A stretch of DNA of 64,000 nucleotides from Sinorhizobium numidicum (GCF_029892045.1 NZ_CP120368.1:3341001-3405000), one strand, 5' to 3'; positions 47,184 through 56,074 are shown, numbered from the stretch's first letter. Numbers and translations: made by a program. The notes: a model not told the origin generated them from the sequence alone.

Positions 47184-47269
47184 TACAGCGCCGTGCGTCG
47201 ACGCAGCACTTTGAATTGCTGCATGTTCTTATCATTAAATCGGCTCCGATTGTAAGGATGCATGCGGTA
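47184..47269 (+). repeat. RIME repeat with internal deletion
   Basis: 86 bp. The left palindrome has lost its apical part: TACAGCGCCGTGCGTC is followed directly by GACGCA-GCACTTTGAATTGC. The right palindrome is nearly complete but mutated (ATTGTAAGGATGCATGC). Compare the intact 107-bp copy at 7069. Confidence 0.8.
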
Positions 47270-47956
47270 GGGGTGAGCGCCAATAAGGTGAGGCGCAGCT
47301 TGCATGGTCCAGTCCGGTCCACGATGATACTCCGAATGGATTACGACATGGAGCAAGGAGCGAACATCGTGCAGACGCCAGCGCAACGCATCGGACAACG
47401 GCGCCGGCGCTGCGATATTGCCGCAGCACCCTCTCTCGCCGAGCGGCTTTTCGAAAGCCTCGGCTTCAGTGACAGGATAACGATGCGCGAACGATCAATC
47501 AGTCCAGCCGGACGAAAATGGCAAATATTACCATTGTCTTAACGCGAGGCGCGGCGGAAAGCGTGTGCTTGACCTGAGCACGGGAAAAAACCGGTCCCCG
47601 TGCACTCGCATTCGAATCCCATAAAGCGAAATTGCCTCCTTTCCCCGGTCTGGTTCAGGTCGAATTCAGTGCGGAAATCATACTGTAAGACTAACCACAA
47701 TTGATAGCTTTCGCTTCCTTGCATTCAGGATCACACTCCCATTGTCGCACGTGCTTTTGTGCGCCTCCGGGCATCGGTTCAGCGTACGCTCCGGAAAAGT
47801 ATACTGCGTTTATATAAAAAATCCCTATGACTAAAAATTTTTGCACGTAACGATTTGAACAAAAAGCCATCTTCCCACCAAATAATATTGAACATCAAAG
47901 TGGAATAGCTCGAAACCCGTCGGATGAATCTCAACAATTCATTCGAATTATTAAGA
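47270..47956. other. Non-coding or decayed region before the secretion cassette
   Basis: About 690 bases. Short frames at 47342-47542 (plus) and 47539-47724 (minus) have no recognisable motif and no good ribosome site, so I do not call genes. From about 47790 the DNA becomes AT-rich (runs such as TATATAAAAAAT), compatible with a promoter for the genes starting at 48029 or with imported DNA. Confidence 0.4.
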
Positions 47957-48008
47957 GAGCCAGCACCCTAAAATCCTATAAAAGATGAAAGGGTTTCGGT
48001 GCTGGCTC
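47957..48008 (+). promoter_or_regulatory. Long stem-loop in the leader of the secretion cassette
   Basis: GAGCCAGCACC (47957-47967) pairs perfectly with GGTGCTGGCTC (47998-48008) across 30 bases. A further AAGAG/CTCTT pair is possible at the base. The structure ends seven bases before GAGGA of the next gene, so it could act as a terminator-attenuator, an mRNA stabiliser or a translational switch. Confidence 0.6.
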
Positions 48009-48028
48009 CCTCTTACGAGGACGTTTTT

Positions 48029-48685
48029 ATGCCCGGTTCCTCACAAAGAAATCTTGGGCTTCATGACAACTTAAGCGCTGACGACGACTTGAAGGTCGGT
48101 GCGCTCGTCGACGGCCTTGCGACGGGCTCCCACCACAAGGGTGTCGACGACAGCACGCTGCATCATCCGGAAACTGCCGCCGGCGACAACAAAAACAAGG
48201 CAGACGACGGGACAGAAACGGCAGACACGCAAATCGCCGATGTCGAAAGTCCCGGCACCGTCGGCGGTGATCTCGCCTTCAATCTTCCTGACGATTTCTC
48301 CTTAACCCTCAGCGTCGACCATCTCCTGACCAGCGCGTCTGCCGATAGCGGCGATGGAACCGGGTTCAGCGTCGAGCAGGCAAACAGTCTTGCCGACCAG
48401 GAACAGGTCCACGACGCCAGGGTGAACAGTGACGGCGGCACCCATCCTGACGCGACCGGCGGGGACGCCGACGGCTGCAACAACCTGAATTCCGACACCG
48501 CCTGGGACCTCAAGGGCGACGAGGACGCTGGCTCCTCAATCGATCCCTCGACACTCCTCGCAAGCTCTGGCTTCCACCACGAAATCGTCCAGGGCGCGAA
48601 TCTACTCAGCAAAGTCGTGGACGCCAGTGTCGTTGGCGGCGACCCGAACCTAACCTCTGTTGGGCCGGATAGCGACGTTGACTGA
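48029..48685 (+). CDS. Acidic hypothetical protein, putative type I secretion substrate
   Basis: 218 residues from the ATG at 48029 (GAGGA eight bases upstream). Strongly acidic, rich in Asp, Gly, Ser and Thr, with a single Cys (residue 150) and no signal peptide or membrane segment. The middle is low-complexity (ADDGTETADTQIADVE), the end reads VDASVVGGDPNLTS...DSDVD. Such a composition and lack of Sec signal fits proteins exported by ABC-type I systems, and the transporter genes follow at 50876. No RTX nonapeptides (GGxGxD) are present. I do not recognise the family. It may be a partner or paralogous substrate of the larger protein encoded next. Confidence 0.7.
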   Translation: MPGSSQRNLGLHDNLSADDDLKVGALVDGLATGSHHKGVDDSTLHHPETAAGDNKNKADDGTETADTQIADVESPGTVGGDLAFNLPDDFSLTLSVDHLLTSASADSGDGTGFSVEQANSLADQEQVHDARVNSDGGTHPDATGGDADGCNNLNSDTAWDLKGDEDAGSSIDPSTLLASSGFHHEIVQGANLLSKVVDASVVGGDPNLTSVGPDSDVD

Positions 48686-48825
48686 CCCTGTGAATGATGG
48701 ATGCGTCGGCCAAGGCCGGCCGGTGTAGTGGCGGAGACTTGATTGCGGCTCGGCTCAACTTGCCGAGACTCTCATCTCCAGGCCAGCCGAAGTCTCCCTT
48801 TGCTGCGGAAAAGGGAAGGATCGGA

Positions 48826-50853
48826 ATGATGCATACGGAGAAGGTGAACGAGATCTTGGCGCACTTCATCGGCCTGTTCGAAACAGCAACCGACGAGGCA
48901 CGGATAAGATGTGAATATCTATTAGGTCCGACAATCGCGAAGGCTGTGCCACAGGACGTTGCAGATGATACCCATTCGGAGGACTTCAAATCTCTCTTCG
49001 AGCTGAAGAGCTACGATCCCGAGATCTCCTACACGCTTCCCGCCTACGACGTTCCCCGTCTCAACACCTTTGAACACGGCCGTGCTTGCGGCCATCTCTC
49101 CGACACCTCCGGCACCGTCGATCCGATCGCGCCTGACGGCGCCACGCTGCCATTCAGGATCGTCGGCAACCTTGGCAATTCGCTCGATGCAGCGGACGGT
49201 CCGCTGATCGTCGGCGGCCCCGGCTCCCTGATCAGCCATCTCCTTCAGGCCAATGTTCTTTATGATGACGACGTCCTGAACATGACCGAAACGGCCGTGC
49301 CAGCGCGCGATCTGAGCCAAGTTGGCGAAAAGCTCGCCCAATACCTCGCCGAAGCGGTGGAGGCGTCGCCGTTCACGCAAATCAACCAGATCGATGCTCT
49401 TCAGTCTCTTTCGGCATTCGTGACGAGCCTGACAATCTTGGCGGCGGGGGGGCGCACCCTTGAAGAGCGCGAATCGGGTGACGCTCCGCACGACGGATTG
49501 GCGACGGATGAGCACAGCGACGTCTTCCTCGCTGCCGACAGCATCGAAGGCATCTATGTCAACGGCGCGCGTGCCGAAGCCGCGCCAGAACTGGGCCAGT
49601 ACCTGCCCAATCGGGACCGCGGTGCCGAACGCGCCGAAGACCCAGTACGACCGGAAGATGCTGAGAGCACCGTTCACGCCGACGCGGGCGCCAATATCGT
49701 CGGCAACGTTCTGAGCGTCGTCAGCACAGGCATAATCGCCCCGGTGACGGCCGTGATGGGCGACTACCACCAGATCGATGCCATCTCGCAATCCTATATT
49801 TACGCCGACGGCGACACGCTGGACGCGGCGATCGGCAGCGCTTCCGACATCGCCACAAAGACTGTCGCGCTCAACATTGCAAGCTTCGAGCGCCACGATT
49901 CCGGGCCGCTACCGGAGGACGAGAGAGATCCTTCGGGCGTGCCCTCGACCTTTCCGACGAGCTGGCGCGTCAGCGTTGTCGAGTGCGATATGTCCTTCGT
50001 CCAGTGGATCGAGCAGTATAGCTTCGTCAGCGACAACGACACCATGACGATCACCACCAGCGGTGTGGAAACGACGGTGCTCACCGGCGGCAACGCCGTC
50101 GTCAACTTCGCGTCCTTTCTCGGCATTGGCGGCCAATATGACCTGGTGATCGTCGGCGGTCAGGTGCTGGACCTGAACGTGATCAGTCAAATTTCGATCC
50201 TCTACGACAATGATCATGTTCAAGGCATCTCCGGCGGCAGCGGAATGGTCGCGGACGGGGGCGGCAATCTCGTCTGGAACATGGCATCGATCGAGAATGT
50301 CGGCAGCAACGAGCGCTTCGAGGTGATGCCGGATTATATGCACGAGGTGATCGGCAATATCCGGTCGGGCGACGATGAGCTGCCGGGTGGACTGGCGCAC
50401 GACCAAAACTTCGACGGCTATGCCAGCCTGCATGTGCTCTACATCACAGGCAATCTCTATGACGTCAGCGTCGTCAAACAGATCAGCATTCTCGGCGACT
50501 CCGATGCCGTGAGCTATGTGGCCGGCAAGATGCTGGAAGAGGAAGCCGAGGTCACGGTCCACACCGGCGACAACACGGTCATCAACATCGCCGAGATCAT
50601 CGATTGCGACAGCTTCAGCCAGACGACGTACGTCGGCGGAGGGGTCTACTCGGATTCGATCCTGATCCAGTCGGGAATAATCGACGGCAGCACCGATGCG
50701 CCCGGCCTTCAGCCGGCAGGCAACCGCCTGGCAAACGAAATCATCGCCTTCGTCGGCGACGACGACCCGCCGCAACCTGCCATCGACGCCGGCAACGACA
50801 CCGCATTGTCCGACGACCAATGGAACGACGTCATGCATACCGTGCTGATATAG
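48826..50853 (+). CDS. Large repeat protein, putative type I secretion substrate
   Basis: 675 residues from the ATG at 48826 (AAGGA upstream); the frame extends further 5' without support. Acidic, no signal peptide or transmembrane helix. After a helical N-terminus (1-45) it contains a repeat. A Q-x-S-x-L/V-x-D-x-D element occurs at about 136-151, 319-333, 394-408, 452-465 (VISQISILYDNDHV) and 549-562 (VVKQISILGDSDAV). Most are followed some 25-31 residues later by a G-x-N-x-V-x-N-x-A element (420-432 TGGNAVVNFASFL, 477-490, 580-592). The spacing suggests a beta-rich repetitive fold, perhaps Ca-binding through the acidic turns. Not an RTX nonapeptide array. It sits 22 bases before the secretion ATPase gene, so export by that system is likely. 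Function unknown. Confidence 0.8.
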   Translation: MMHTEKVNEILAHFIGLFETATDEARIRCEYLLGPTIAKAVPQDVADDTHSEDFKSLFELKSYDPEISYTLPAYDVPRLNTFEHGRACGHLSDTSGTVDPIAPDGATLPFRIVGNLGNSLDAADGPLIVGGPGSLISHLLQANVLYDDDVLNMTETAVPARDLSQVGEKLAQYLAEAVEASPFTQINQIDALQSLSAFVTSLTILAAGGRTLEERESGDAPHDGLATDEHSDVFLAADSIEGIYVNGARAEAAPELGQYLPNRDRGAERAEDPVRPEDAESTVHADAGANIVGNVLSVVSTGIIAPVTAVMGDYHQIDAISQSYIYADGDTLDAAIGSASDIATKTVALNIASFERHDSGPLPEDERDPSGVPSTFPTSWRVSVVECDMSFVQWIEQYSFVSDNDTMTITTSGVETTVLTGGNAVVNFASFLGIGGQYDLVIVGGQVLDLNVISQISILYDNDHVQGISGGSGMVADGGGNLVWNMASIENVGSNERFEVMPDYMHEVIGNIRSGDDELPGGLAHDQNFDGYASLHVLYITGNLYDVSVVKQISILGDSDAVSYVAGKMLEEEAEVTVHTGDNTVINIAEIIDCDSFSQTTYVGGGVYSDSILIQSGIIDGSTDAPGLQPAGNRLANEIIAFVGDDDPPQPAIDAGNDTALSDDQWNDVMHTVLI

Positions 50854-50875
50854 CGGCAAAAATGAAGGGATAGGT

Positions 50876-53005
50876 ATGAACGACCTGTCGAAATGGTACT
50901 TCGGTAGAGGCAAGCCGTCGCACTGTGATGCTCCGGAGATCACGCTGCCGGGAGAGGCGGCATTGACCGAAAAATCCATCGAAGCGCTCAATGAAGCCTT
51001 CGAGGAACTGCGACAGGCAAGGTCGGACGTCACGGCGCAATCCGCAGCACCTTCGCAATCGGCCCGCCCAGAACCGGAAATGAAGGCACGCCGCAGAGAA
51101 GAAGGTGACTTCCCCGAGGAGATGAAGACGCGACCTGGCCGGCCGCTGCCGCGAACGATCGACAATGATCCGGGGCCGCTGAAGGAAGGGGACTTTCGCC
51201 CAACCGCGCATGACTGTGATAGCGGAAATCACACCTCCGATAGCGGTGGCGGTGGTGGAGGCCGCAAGGGCACATTTCACAAGCGCATGGGACCGGTGAG
51301 CTTTGCCGCCAGTCTGCATAACGGCATGGTAGCCGTCAGGCGCAACATGCTGATCGTCATCGCCTTCACGGTGGCGATCAATATCCTCGTTCTGTCGATC
51401 CCGATCTATCTCTTCCAGATTTCCGACCGTGTTCTGACGAGTCGCTCGCAGGACACACTGGTCATGCTGACGATCGCCGTTCTTGGCGCCATCGTCCTGC
51501 AGGTCATTCTCGACGCCATTCGCCGTTTCATCCTGATGCGCACGGCCGTCGAGATTGAAGTCCAGCTCGGCGCGCCGATCCTCAGCGCCGCCGCCCGGGC
51601 ATCGCTGCACGGCAACGGACGCGATTATCAGGTGCTCGGCGATCTGCAGCAGCTTCGGGCCTTCATCACCTCCGGGACGCTGATAGCCTTTCTCGATGCA
51701 CCGCTGACGCCGCTTTTCGTCGTCGTCGTCTACATCATCCAACCACAGCTCGGCCTGATCGTCGTCCTCTGCTGCGTCGTTCTCTTCACGATCGCCTATC
51801 TCAACCAAAAGACGACCGCCAAGTCGTTTAGCGATGCCAACGCTTTCCTGGCGCGTGCAAATTTCCACCTCGATTCGATGGCGCGCAATGCACAGATCAT
51901 CAATGCCTTGGCGATGATCCCGGAGGCGGTAAGGATGTGGGGGCACGAGACGGCCGGCTCCCTCAAATCGCAGGTCTATGCCCAGGACCGCAATATCATG
52001 TTCACCGGCGCCTCCAAGGCGGTGCGGATGTTTACCCAGGTCGCCCTTCTCGGCTGGGGCGCGCATTTGTCGATGGGCGGCCATTTGACTGGCGGCATGG
52101 TCATTGCCGCCTCCATCATCGCCGGCCGCGCGCTCGCTCCGGTCGAGGGCGCGATCGAGGGGTGGAACCAGCTCAACCATTCACGCGCGGCCTACGGCCG
52201 GATCAAGCAGCTACTTTTGAGTTCGCCGCTGAATTTCCCGCGATTGCGCCTGCCGAACCCCGAAGGCCGGCTTGACGTCGAGCGCATTCTCTTCGTCCCG
52301 CCGCCGCAGAAACGCGTGATCCTCAACGGCATATCCTTCTCGCTGGCAAAAGGAGAAGCGCTGGCGATCATCGGCAATTCCGGCTCCGGCAAGACGACGC
52401 TCGGCAAGATGCTGGTCGGCTCGATCCTGCCCACCTCCGGCAGCGTCCGGCTCGATCTCATGGATTTGCGCAACTGGGACCAGCGCCAGTTCGGCGAGAG
52501 TATCGGCTACCTGCCGCAGGACGTTCAGCTTTTTCCGGGCACGATCAAGGCTAATATCTGCCGCATGCGCGACGACGTTGAGGACGGCATGATCTTCGAT
52601 GCGGCGGTACTCGCCGACGTCCACGAGTTGATCGCGACCTTTCCGCAGGGCTACGAAACCGTCGTCACAGCCGATGGTTCTCCCCTCTCCGGCGGACAGA
52701 AACAACGCATTGCCCTGGCGCGCGCCTTCTTCGGCAATCCGAAATTCGTCGTTCTCGACGAACCGAATTCCAATCTCGACAGCAATGGCGAGGCGGCGCT
52801 CGCTCGCGCGCTGCTGCATGCAAAAAACCAGGGTATCACAACCGTAACCATTACCCAGCGCCCCGCACTGCTGCAATGCGTCGACAAGATCATGGTGCTC
52901 AATGAAGGAACCGTCGCGATGTTCGGCGCGCGAGAGGATGTGCTGGCCGCGCTTGGCTCCAAAACGGGCGGCGATCGGCGGCAACCGCGCATTCATGGAG
53001 AGTGA
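50876..53005 (+). CDS. Type I secretion system permease/ATPase with N-terminal extension
   Basis: 709 residues. Residues 1-145 are hydrophilic, charged and Gly-rich (DSGGGGGGRKG), and are not a C39 peptidase or the usual C39-like domain. The membrane domain starts near 157 (NMLIVIAFTVAINILVLSIP, IYLFQISDRVLTSRS), as in PrtD/HlyB-type exporters of about 570 residues. The nucleotide-binding domain has Walker A GNSGSGKTTLGKM (about 500), signature LSGGQKQRIALARAF (about 603) and Walker B FVVLDEPNSNLD. It energises one-step export of the proteins encoded upstream, with the HlyD-type protein encoded two bases downstream. An outer-membrane TolC partner is not in the window. Confidence 0.94.
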   Translation: MNDLSKWYFGRGKPSHCDAPEITLPGEAALTEKSIEALNEAFEELRQARSDVTAQSAAPSQSARPEPEMKARRREEGDFPEEMKTRPGRPLPRTIDNDPGPLKEGDFRPTAHDCDSGNHTSDSGGGGGGRKGTFHKRMGPVSFAASLHNGMVAVRRNMLIVIAFTVAINILVLSIPIYLFQISDRVLTSRSQDTLVMLTIAVLGAIVLQVILDAIRRFILMRTAVEIEVQLGAPILSAAARASLHGNGRDYQVLGDLQQLRAFITSGTLIAFLDAPLTPLFVVVVYIIQPQLGLIVVLCCVVLFTIAYLNQKTTAKSFSDANAFLARANFHLDSMARNAQIINALAMIPEAVRMWGHETAGSLKSQVYAQDRNIMFTGASKAVRMFTQVALLGWGAHLSMGGHLTGGMVIAASIIAGRALAPVEGAIEGWNQLNHSRAAYGRIKQLLLSSPLNFPRLRLPNPEGRLDVERILFVPPPQKRVILNGISFSLAKGEALAIIGNSGSGKTTLGKMLVGSILPTSGSVRLDLMDLRNWDQRQFGESIGYLPQDVQLFPGTIKANICRMRDDVEDGMIFDAAVLADVHELIATFPQGYETVVTADGSPLSGGQKQRIALARAFFGNPKFVVLDEPNSNLDSNGEAALARALLHAKNQGITTVTITQRPALLQCVDKIMVLNEGTVAMFGAREDVLAALGSKTGGDRRQPRIHGE

Positions 53006-53007
53006 CG

Positions 53008-54357
53008 ATGCAGCCGGACAAGCAGAGCACCAATCCGCATGACACGGTTGAATGGTATGCCGACGTTCCCCGCTCGATCAGGCTTCACTGCTTTGCAGGC
53101 CTCGCCTTGATTGCGGTGTCGTTCGGCGGCTTCGGCTACTGGGCCTTTGCCGCGCCGCTCGCCGCGGCGGTTATCGCCCAGGGTAGCTTCGTCGCGAACG
53201 GCAACAACAAGATCGTGCAGCATCTGGAAGGCGGAATTATCGAAGAACTGCTGGTCACCGAAGGCGAGAAGGTGCAGGCCGGCGATGTTCTGGTGAAGCT
53301 CGACCAGACTGCCGCACGCGCCAACGAACGCATGCTCAATCTCAAGCGCCTTAGGCTGGAGGCCGTCGTCGCGCGACTGAGGGCGGAGGCGTTGGGCAGC
53401 GACACTTTCAAGATGCCCGACATTGTGGCCGACCAGGCCGGCGATCCGGATGTCCGCGCGATTATCGAAAGCCAGAATGTCAATTTTCGCAGCAAGAAGA
53501 TCAAGCTGCAGGATCAGCTCAGCCTGATCGGCCAAAACATCCGCTCCCTCGAGTTCCGCGCCAATGGCTATGAGTTGCAGCAGGAATCTTTCAACAAGCA
53601 ACTGCAGATCCTCAATGAAGAGCGGGAAGCCAAGAGCAAGCTCGCAAACAGCGGCCTCATCAGGCGGCCGGAGCTTCTAGCGCTGGACCGGGCGATTGCC
53701 GACGCGATGGGAGAGATCGGCAGGCTGGGAGCGGAAGTGAAGGAAAGCAACACGCAGATCGATCGCTATCGTCAGGAGGCGGTCATCGCCATCAACACCA
53801 ACAAGCAAGCGGCTCTCGATGGGCTGGAAGCGGCGGAAGCCGATCTCGATGCTGTGCGCGAGCAGGTCCGGGAGGCGGCCGAGGTGCTCGGCCGCGCCAC
53901 CATCCGCTCGCCTGTGGACGGCACGGTCGTGCGCAGTTATTTCCACACCGCCGGTGGCGTCATTGCGACCGGAAAGCCGATCATGGAAATCCTGCCGGCC
54001 AATGTGCCGCTGATCATCGAGGCGCAGGTGCTCCGCACCGCCATCGATCAACTCAAGGTTGGAGAGAACGCGACGATCCGCCTCTCGGCGCTGAACCGCC
54101 GTACGACGCCGGTTCTGAACGGCAAGGTCTTCTATGTTTCGGCCGACTCGATCGAAGACGTCGCCGGCGGAGAGCAGCGCGACGTCTATATCGTTCGCGT
54201 CGAAGTGCCGGCCAGCGAAATCCATCGCGTGCACGGCTTCCGCCCGGTGCCCGGTATGCCGGCGGAAGTGCTGATCACGACATCGGAACGGACATTCTTC
54301 GAATATCTGACGAAGCCGATCACCGACAGCATGTCGCGCGCATTCAAGGAGACCTGA
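53008..54357 (+). CDS. HlyD-family type I secretion periplasmic adaptor
   Basis: 449 residues from the ATG at 53008 (GGAGA six bases upstream). One membrane helix near residues 28-50 (FAGLALIAVSFGGFGYWAF), then the split lipoyl/barrel-sandwich hybrid beginning KIVQHLEGGIIEELLVTEGEKVQAGD. A long coiled coil covers residues 95-290, and the C-terminal beta-barrel includes TIRSPVDGTVVRSYFHTAGGVI and FRPVPGMPAEVLI. Forms the bridge between the inner-membrane ATPase and an outer-membrane TolC-type channel. Last recognisable transporter gene of the cassette. Confidence 0.95.
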   Translation: MQPDKQSTNPHDTVEWYADVPRSIRLHCFAGLALIAVSFGGFGYWAFAAPLAAAVIAQGSFVANGNNKIVQHLEGGIIEELLVTEGEKVQAGDVLVKLDQTAARANERMLNLKRLRLEAVVARLRAEALGSDTFKMPDIVADQAGDPDVRAIIESQNVNFRSKKIKLQDQLSLIGQNIRSLEFRANGYELQQESFNKQLQILNEEREAKSKLANSGLIRRPELLALDRAIADAMGEIGRLGAEVKESNTQIDRYRQEAVIAINTNKQAALDGLEAAEADLDAVREQVREAAEVLGRATIRSPVDGTVVRSYFHTAGGVIATGKPIMEILPANVPLIIEAQVLRTAIDQLKVGENATIRLSALNRRTTPVLNGKVFYVSADSIEDVAGGEQRDVYIVRVEVPASEIHRVHGFRPVPGMPAEVLITTSERTFFEYLTKPITDSMSRAFKET

Positions 54358-54449
54358 GAGCCCGCCCGGCCTGCAGGAAGCATTCGGAGGATTGGTCCTG
54401 CCGCGAAGCTGCCAGGGCCGATTTTGGAGGAGCGTATTGGAGGACCGCC

Positions 54450-54944
54450 ATGGCGGCTATGCAGGATGTGCTTTTGCTCGTTGGCCGCCTGAACTATGTC
54501 TGGACCAACACTGAAAGCCTACTGATCTACATCATCGCCCACCTGCTGAGGGTGGACAAGGAATCTGCGATCATCGTCTTCCTGACGTTGAATACGACAC
54601 GCGCGCGCATCGACCTTACCGAGCGTTTGGCGAAGCTGTCGGCGACGCCGCCTGAAACACGCGATGAGGTCCTTGCGATCACGGAACGCCTGAAGCAGCA
54701 ATCGAAGATGCGAAACAAGTACAACCATTGCATCTACTCCTTCGACGAACAGGGAGAGATTTCGAGCACGCAGTTGATGCGGCTGGTCGAGGGGGAGAAG
54801 CACGTGCGCTACGGCAAGGTGGAGCAGCTTGACGCGCGCGAGCTTGAGCGTCTCGAGAATGCGATCCGCGAAATTACCGACATCAGCAAGACTCTGTGGA
54901 CCTTCATCCGCTCGCGACCCGACTTCGACGAGCGCTCGATCTAA
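54450..54944 (+). CDS. Small protein with HEPN-like Rx4H motif
   Basis: 164 residues; GGAGG lies six bases before the ATG at 54450. All-alpha by appearance. Near residue 87 it reads KMRNKYNHCIYSF, matching the R-N-x3-H (Rx4-6H) active-site motif of HEPN-domain ribonucleases, in which a polar residue often follows the arginine. The hydrophobic helix LLIYIIAHLL near the N-terminus is probably a core helix. No nucleotidyltransferase (MNT) antitoxin-like gene is adjacent. It starts 92 bases after the HlyD gene on the same strand and may be read from the same transcript. Assignment to HEPN is from this motif only; it might be an unrelated helical protein. Confidence 0.65.
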   Translation: MAAMQDVLLLVGRLNYVWTNTESLLIYIIAHLLRVDKESAIIVFLTLNTTRARIDLTERLAKLSATPPETRDEVLAITERLKQQSKMRNKYNHCIYSFDEQGEISSTQLMRLVEGEKHVRYGKVEQLDARELERLENAIREITDISKTLWTFIRSRPDFDERSI

Positions 54945-55116
54945 CGTTTGCATGATTGCTTGACTATGCGGATGAGTGGCGGAGGGCTAACCGCTCGCGC
55001 CAATGCCGCTCTTCCAGAAAAAGCTCGCCGATATGCGGACCACTCACCCAGCTTCGGCGCCGAAACCGCACTGTTTGGACTTACGGGATCTATGGAACAT
55101 TAGTGCGCTCCATCGT

Positions 55117-55890
55117 CTAGGGTCCTGGGGGCAGCATCAGCCCAGTCACGCAGTCTATCTGTTCGGTATCGACAATTGGAAGAGCAGGTGGAGGATACCG
55201 ATCGCTCACTTCGAGGATCAGTTTCTGCCGGATCGCAACGGCGAAGTCTTCTGGTTCATGCACGGGCAACATGAACGATCCCGGGCCGCCAATCACGCAA
55301 TCTCTGTAGTAACGGTCCAAACCGCCAATCGAGGCCGTCGGACGGATGAGGATTGCGAGCCCGTTGATGATGATATCGCGGCTGAGGGCGGCATCTCGGG
55401 CGGGCGTGACAGATGGGCCAACATTGTTCGGCCCGTCACCGGAAATATCAAGGATACGGCGGGTACCCGAAAATGCATTCCTATCAAACATTGCCGTACC
55501 GAAGAGGATTGCATTTGAGATCGAGGTGCCGCGTCGAGGGCCGATTTGTTGCACCTCGATCTTTGCCGCGAAGTCCTGAGCGTCGCCCTCGTCGTCAATC
55601 AGCTCCCACTCCAAGACCGATGTTTCGTTTACGAAACCTGCCCACTCGAAGTATCCGAGTGCGATGCGCCCGAGCTTTCCGTTCCTGATTGCATTGATAA
55701 AGTCCGGATGTCGAAGCGCCTCAACATAGCCCTCGCGTTGCATGCGCGTCTCTTCCATGTCCATGGAGCCGGACACATCAACGGCCAATATCAGCTCCAC
55801 ATCGACCGGATATGGTAAGGCGGCCGGGTTTATGACCCCACCACTAAGAGAAATGAGCAATGCAAGCATATTCAACATCGCATCCCCCAA
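55117..55890 (-). CDS. Secreted VWA-like DUF1194 protein
   Basis: 257 residues. A signal peptide (MLNMLALLISLSGGVI, cleavage around residue 25) is followed by VELILAVDVSGSMD, whose DxSGS is the metal-ion-dependent adhesion site of von Willebrand A domains. GTSISNAILFGTAMF supplies the conserved threonine and ILDISGDGPNNVG the conserved aspartate. DUF1194 proteins are predicted periplasmic or extracellular binding proteins of unknown role. The start may be the ATG at 55890 or at 55878, both behind GGGGG. It ends 172 bases from the HEPN-like gene, convergent with it. Confidence 0.88.
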   Translation of the reverse strand: MGDAMLNMLALLISLSGGVINPAALPYPVDVELILAVDVSGSMDMEETRMQREGYVEALRHPDFINAIRNGKLGRIALGYFEWAGFVNETSVLEWELIDDEGDAQDFAAKIEVQQIGPRRGTSISNAILFGTAMFDRNAFSGTRRILDISGDGPNNVGPSVTPARDAALSRDIIINGLAILIRPTASIGGLDRYYRDCVIGGPGSFMLPVHEPEDFAVAIRQKLILEVSDRYPPPALPIVDTEQIDCVTGLMLPPGP

Positions 55891-56074
55891 TCGTCAGCAG
55901 GAGAATGTAACACAGCGTTCGAGTTTCGCGAGCGCTCCTCTGCATGGTACGAATGTCATCGTTAGCCTGTGGTGTCCAGCTAACGCAGCCGCGCGGCACT
56001 CGCACACGCACTCACGCAGCTACAGAAGCGAAACCGCGCTATTTCGAATTACGGGATCCTTGGAAGGAGCGCCT

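Noticed and set aside
47216..47542. 108-aa open frame overlapping the RIME copy
   Set aside because: It begins inside the repeat, lacks a ribosome site and shows no recognisable features.
48029..50853. RTX calcium-binding nonapeptide repeats in the putative exported proteins
   Set aside because: No run of GGxGxDxxx was found; isolated GGSG or GGGN pieces do not form a series.
55003..55518. 171-aa open frame on the plus strand
   Set aside because: Antisense to the DUF1194 gene, which has a signal peptide and an intact metal site; the plus-strand frame has neither motif nor ribosome site.
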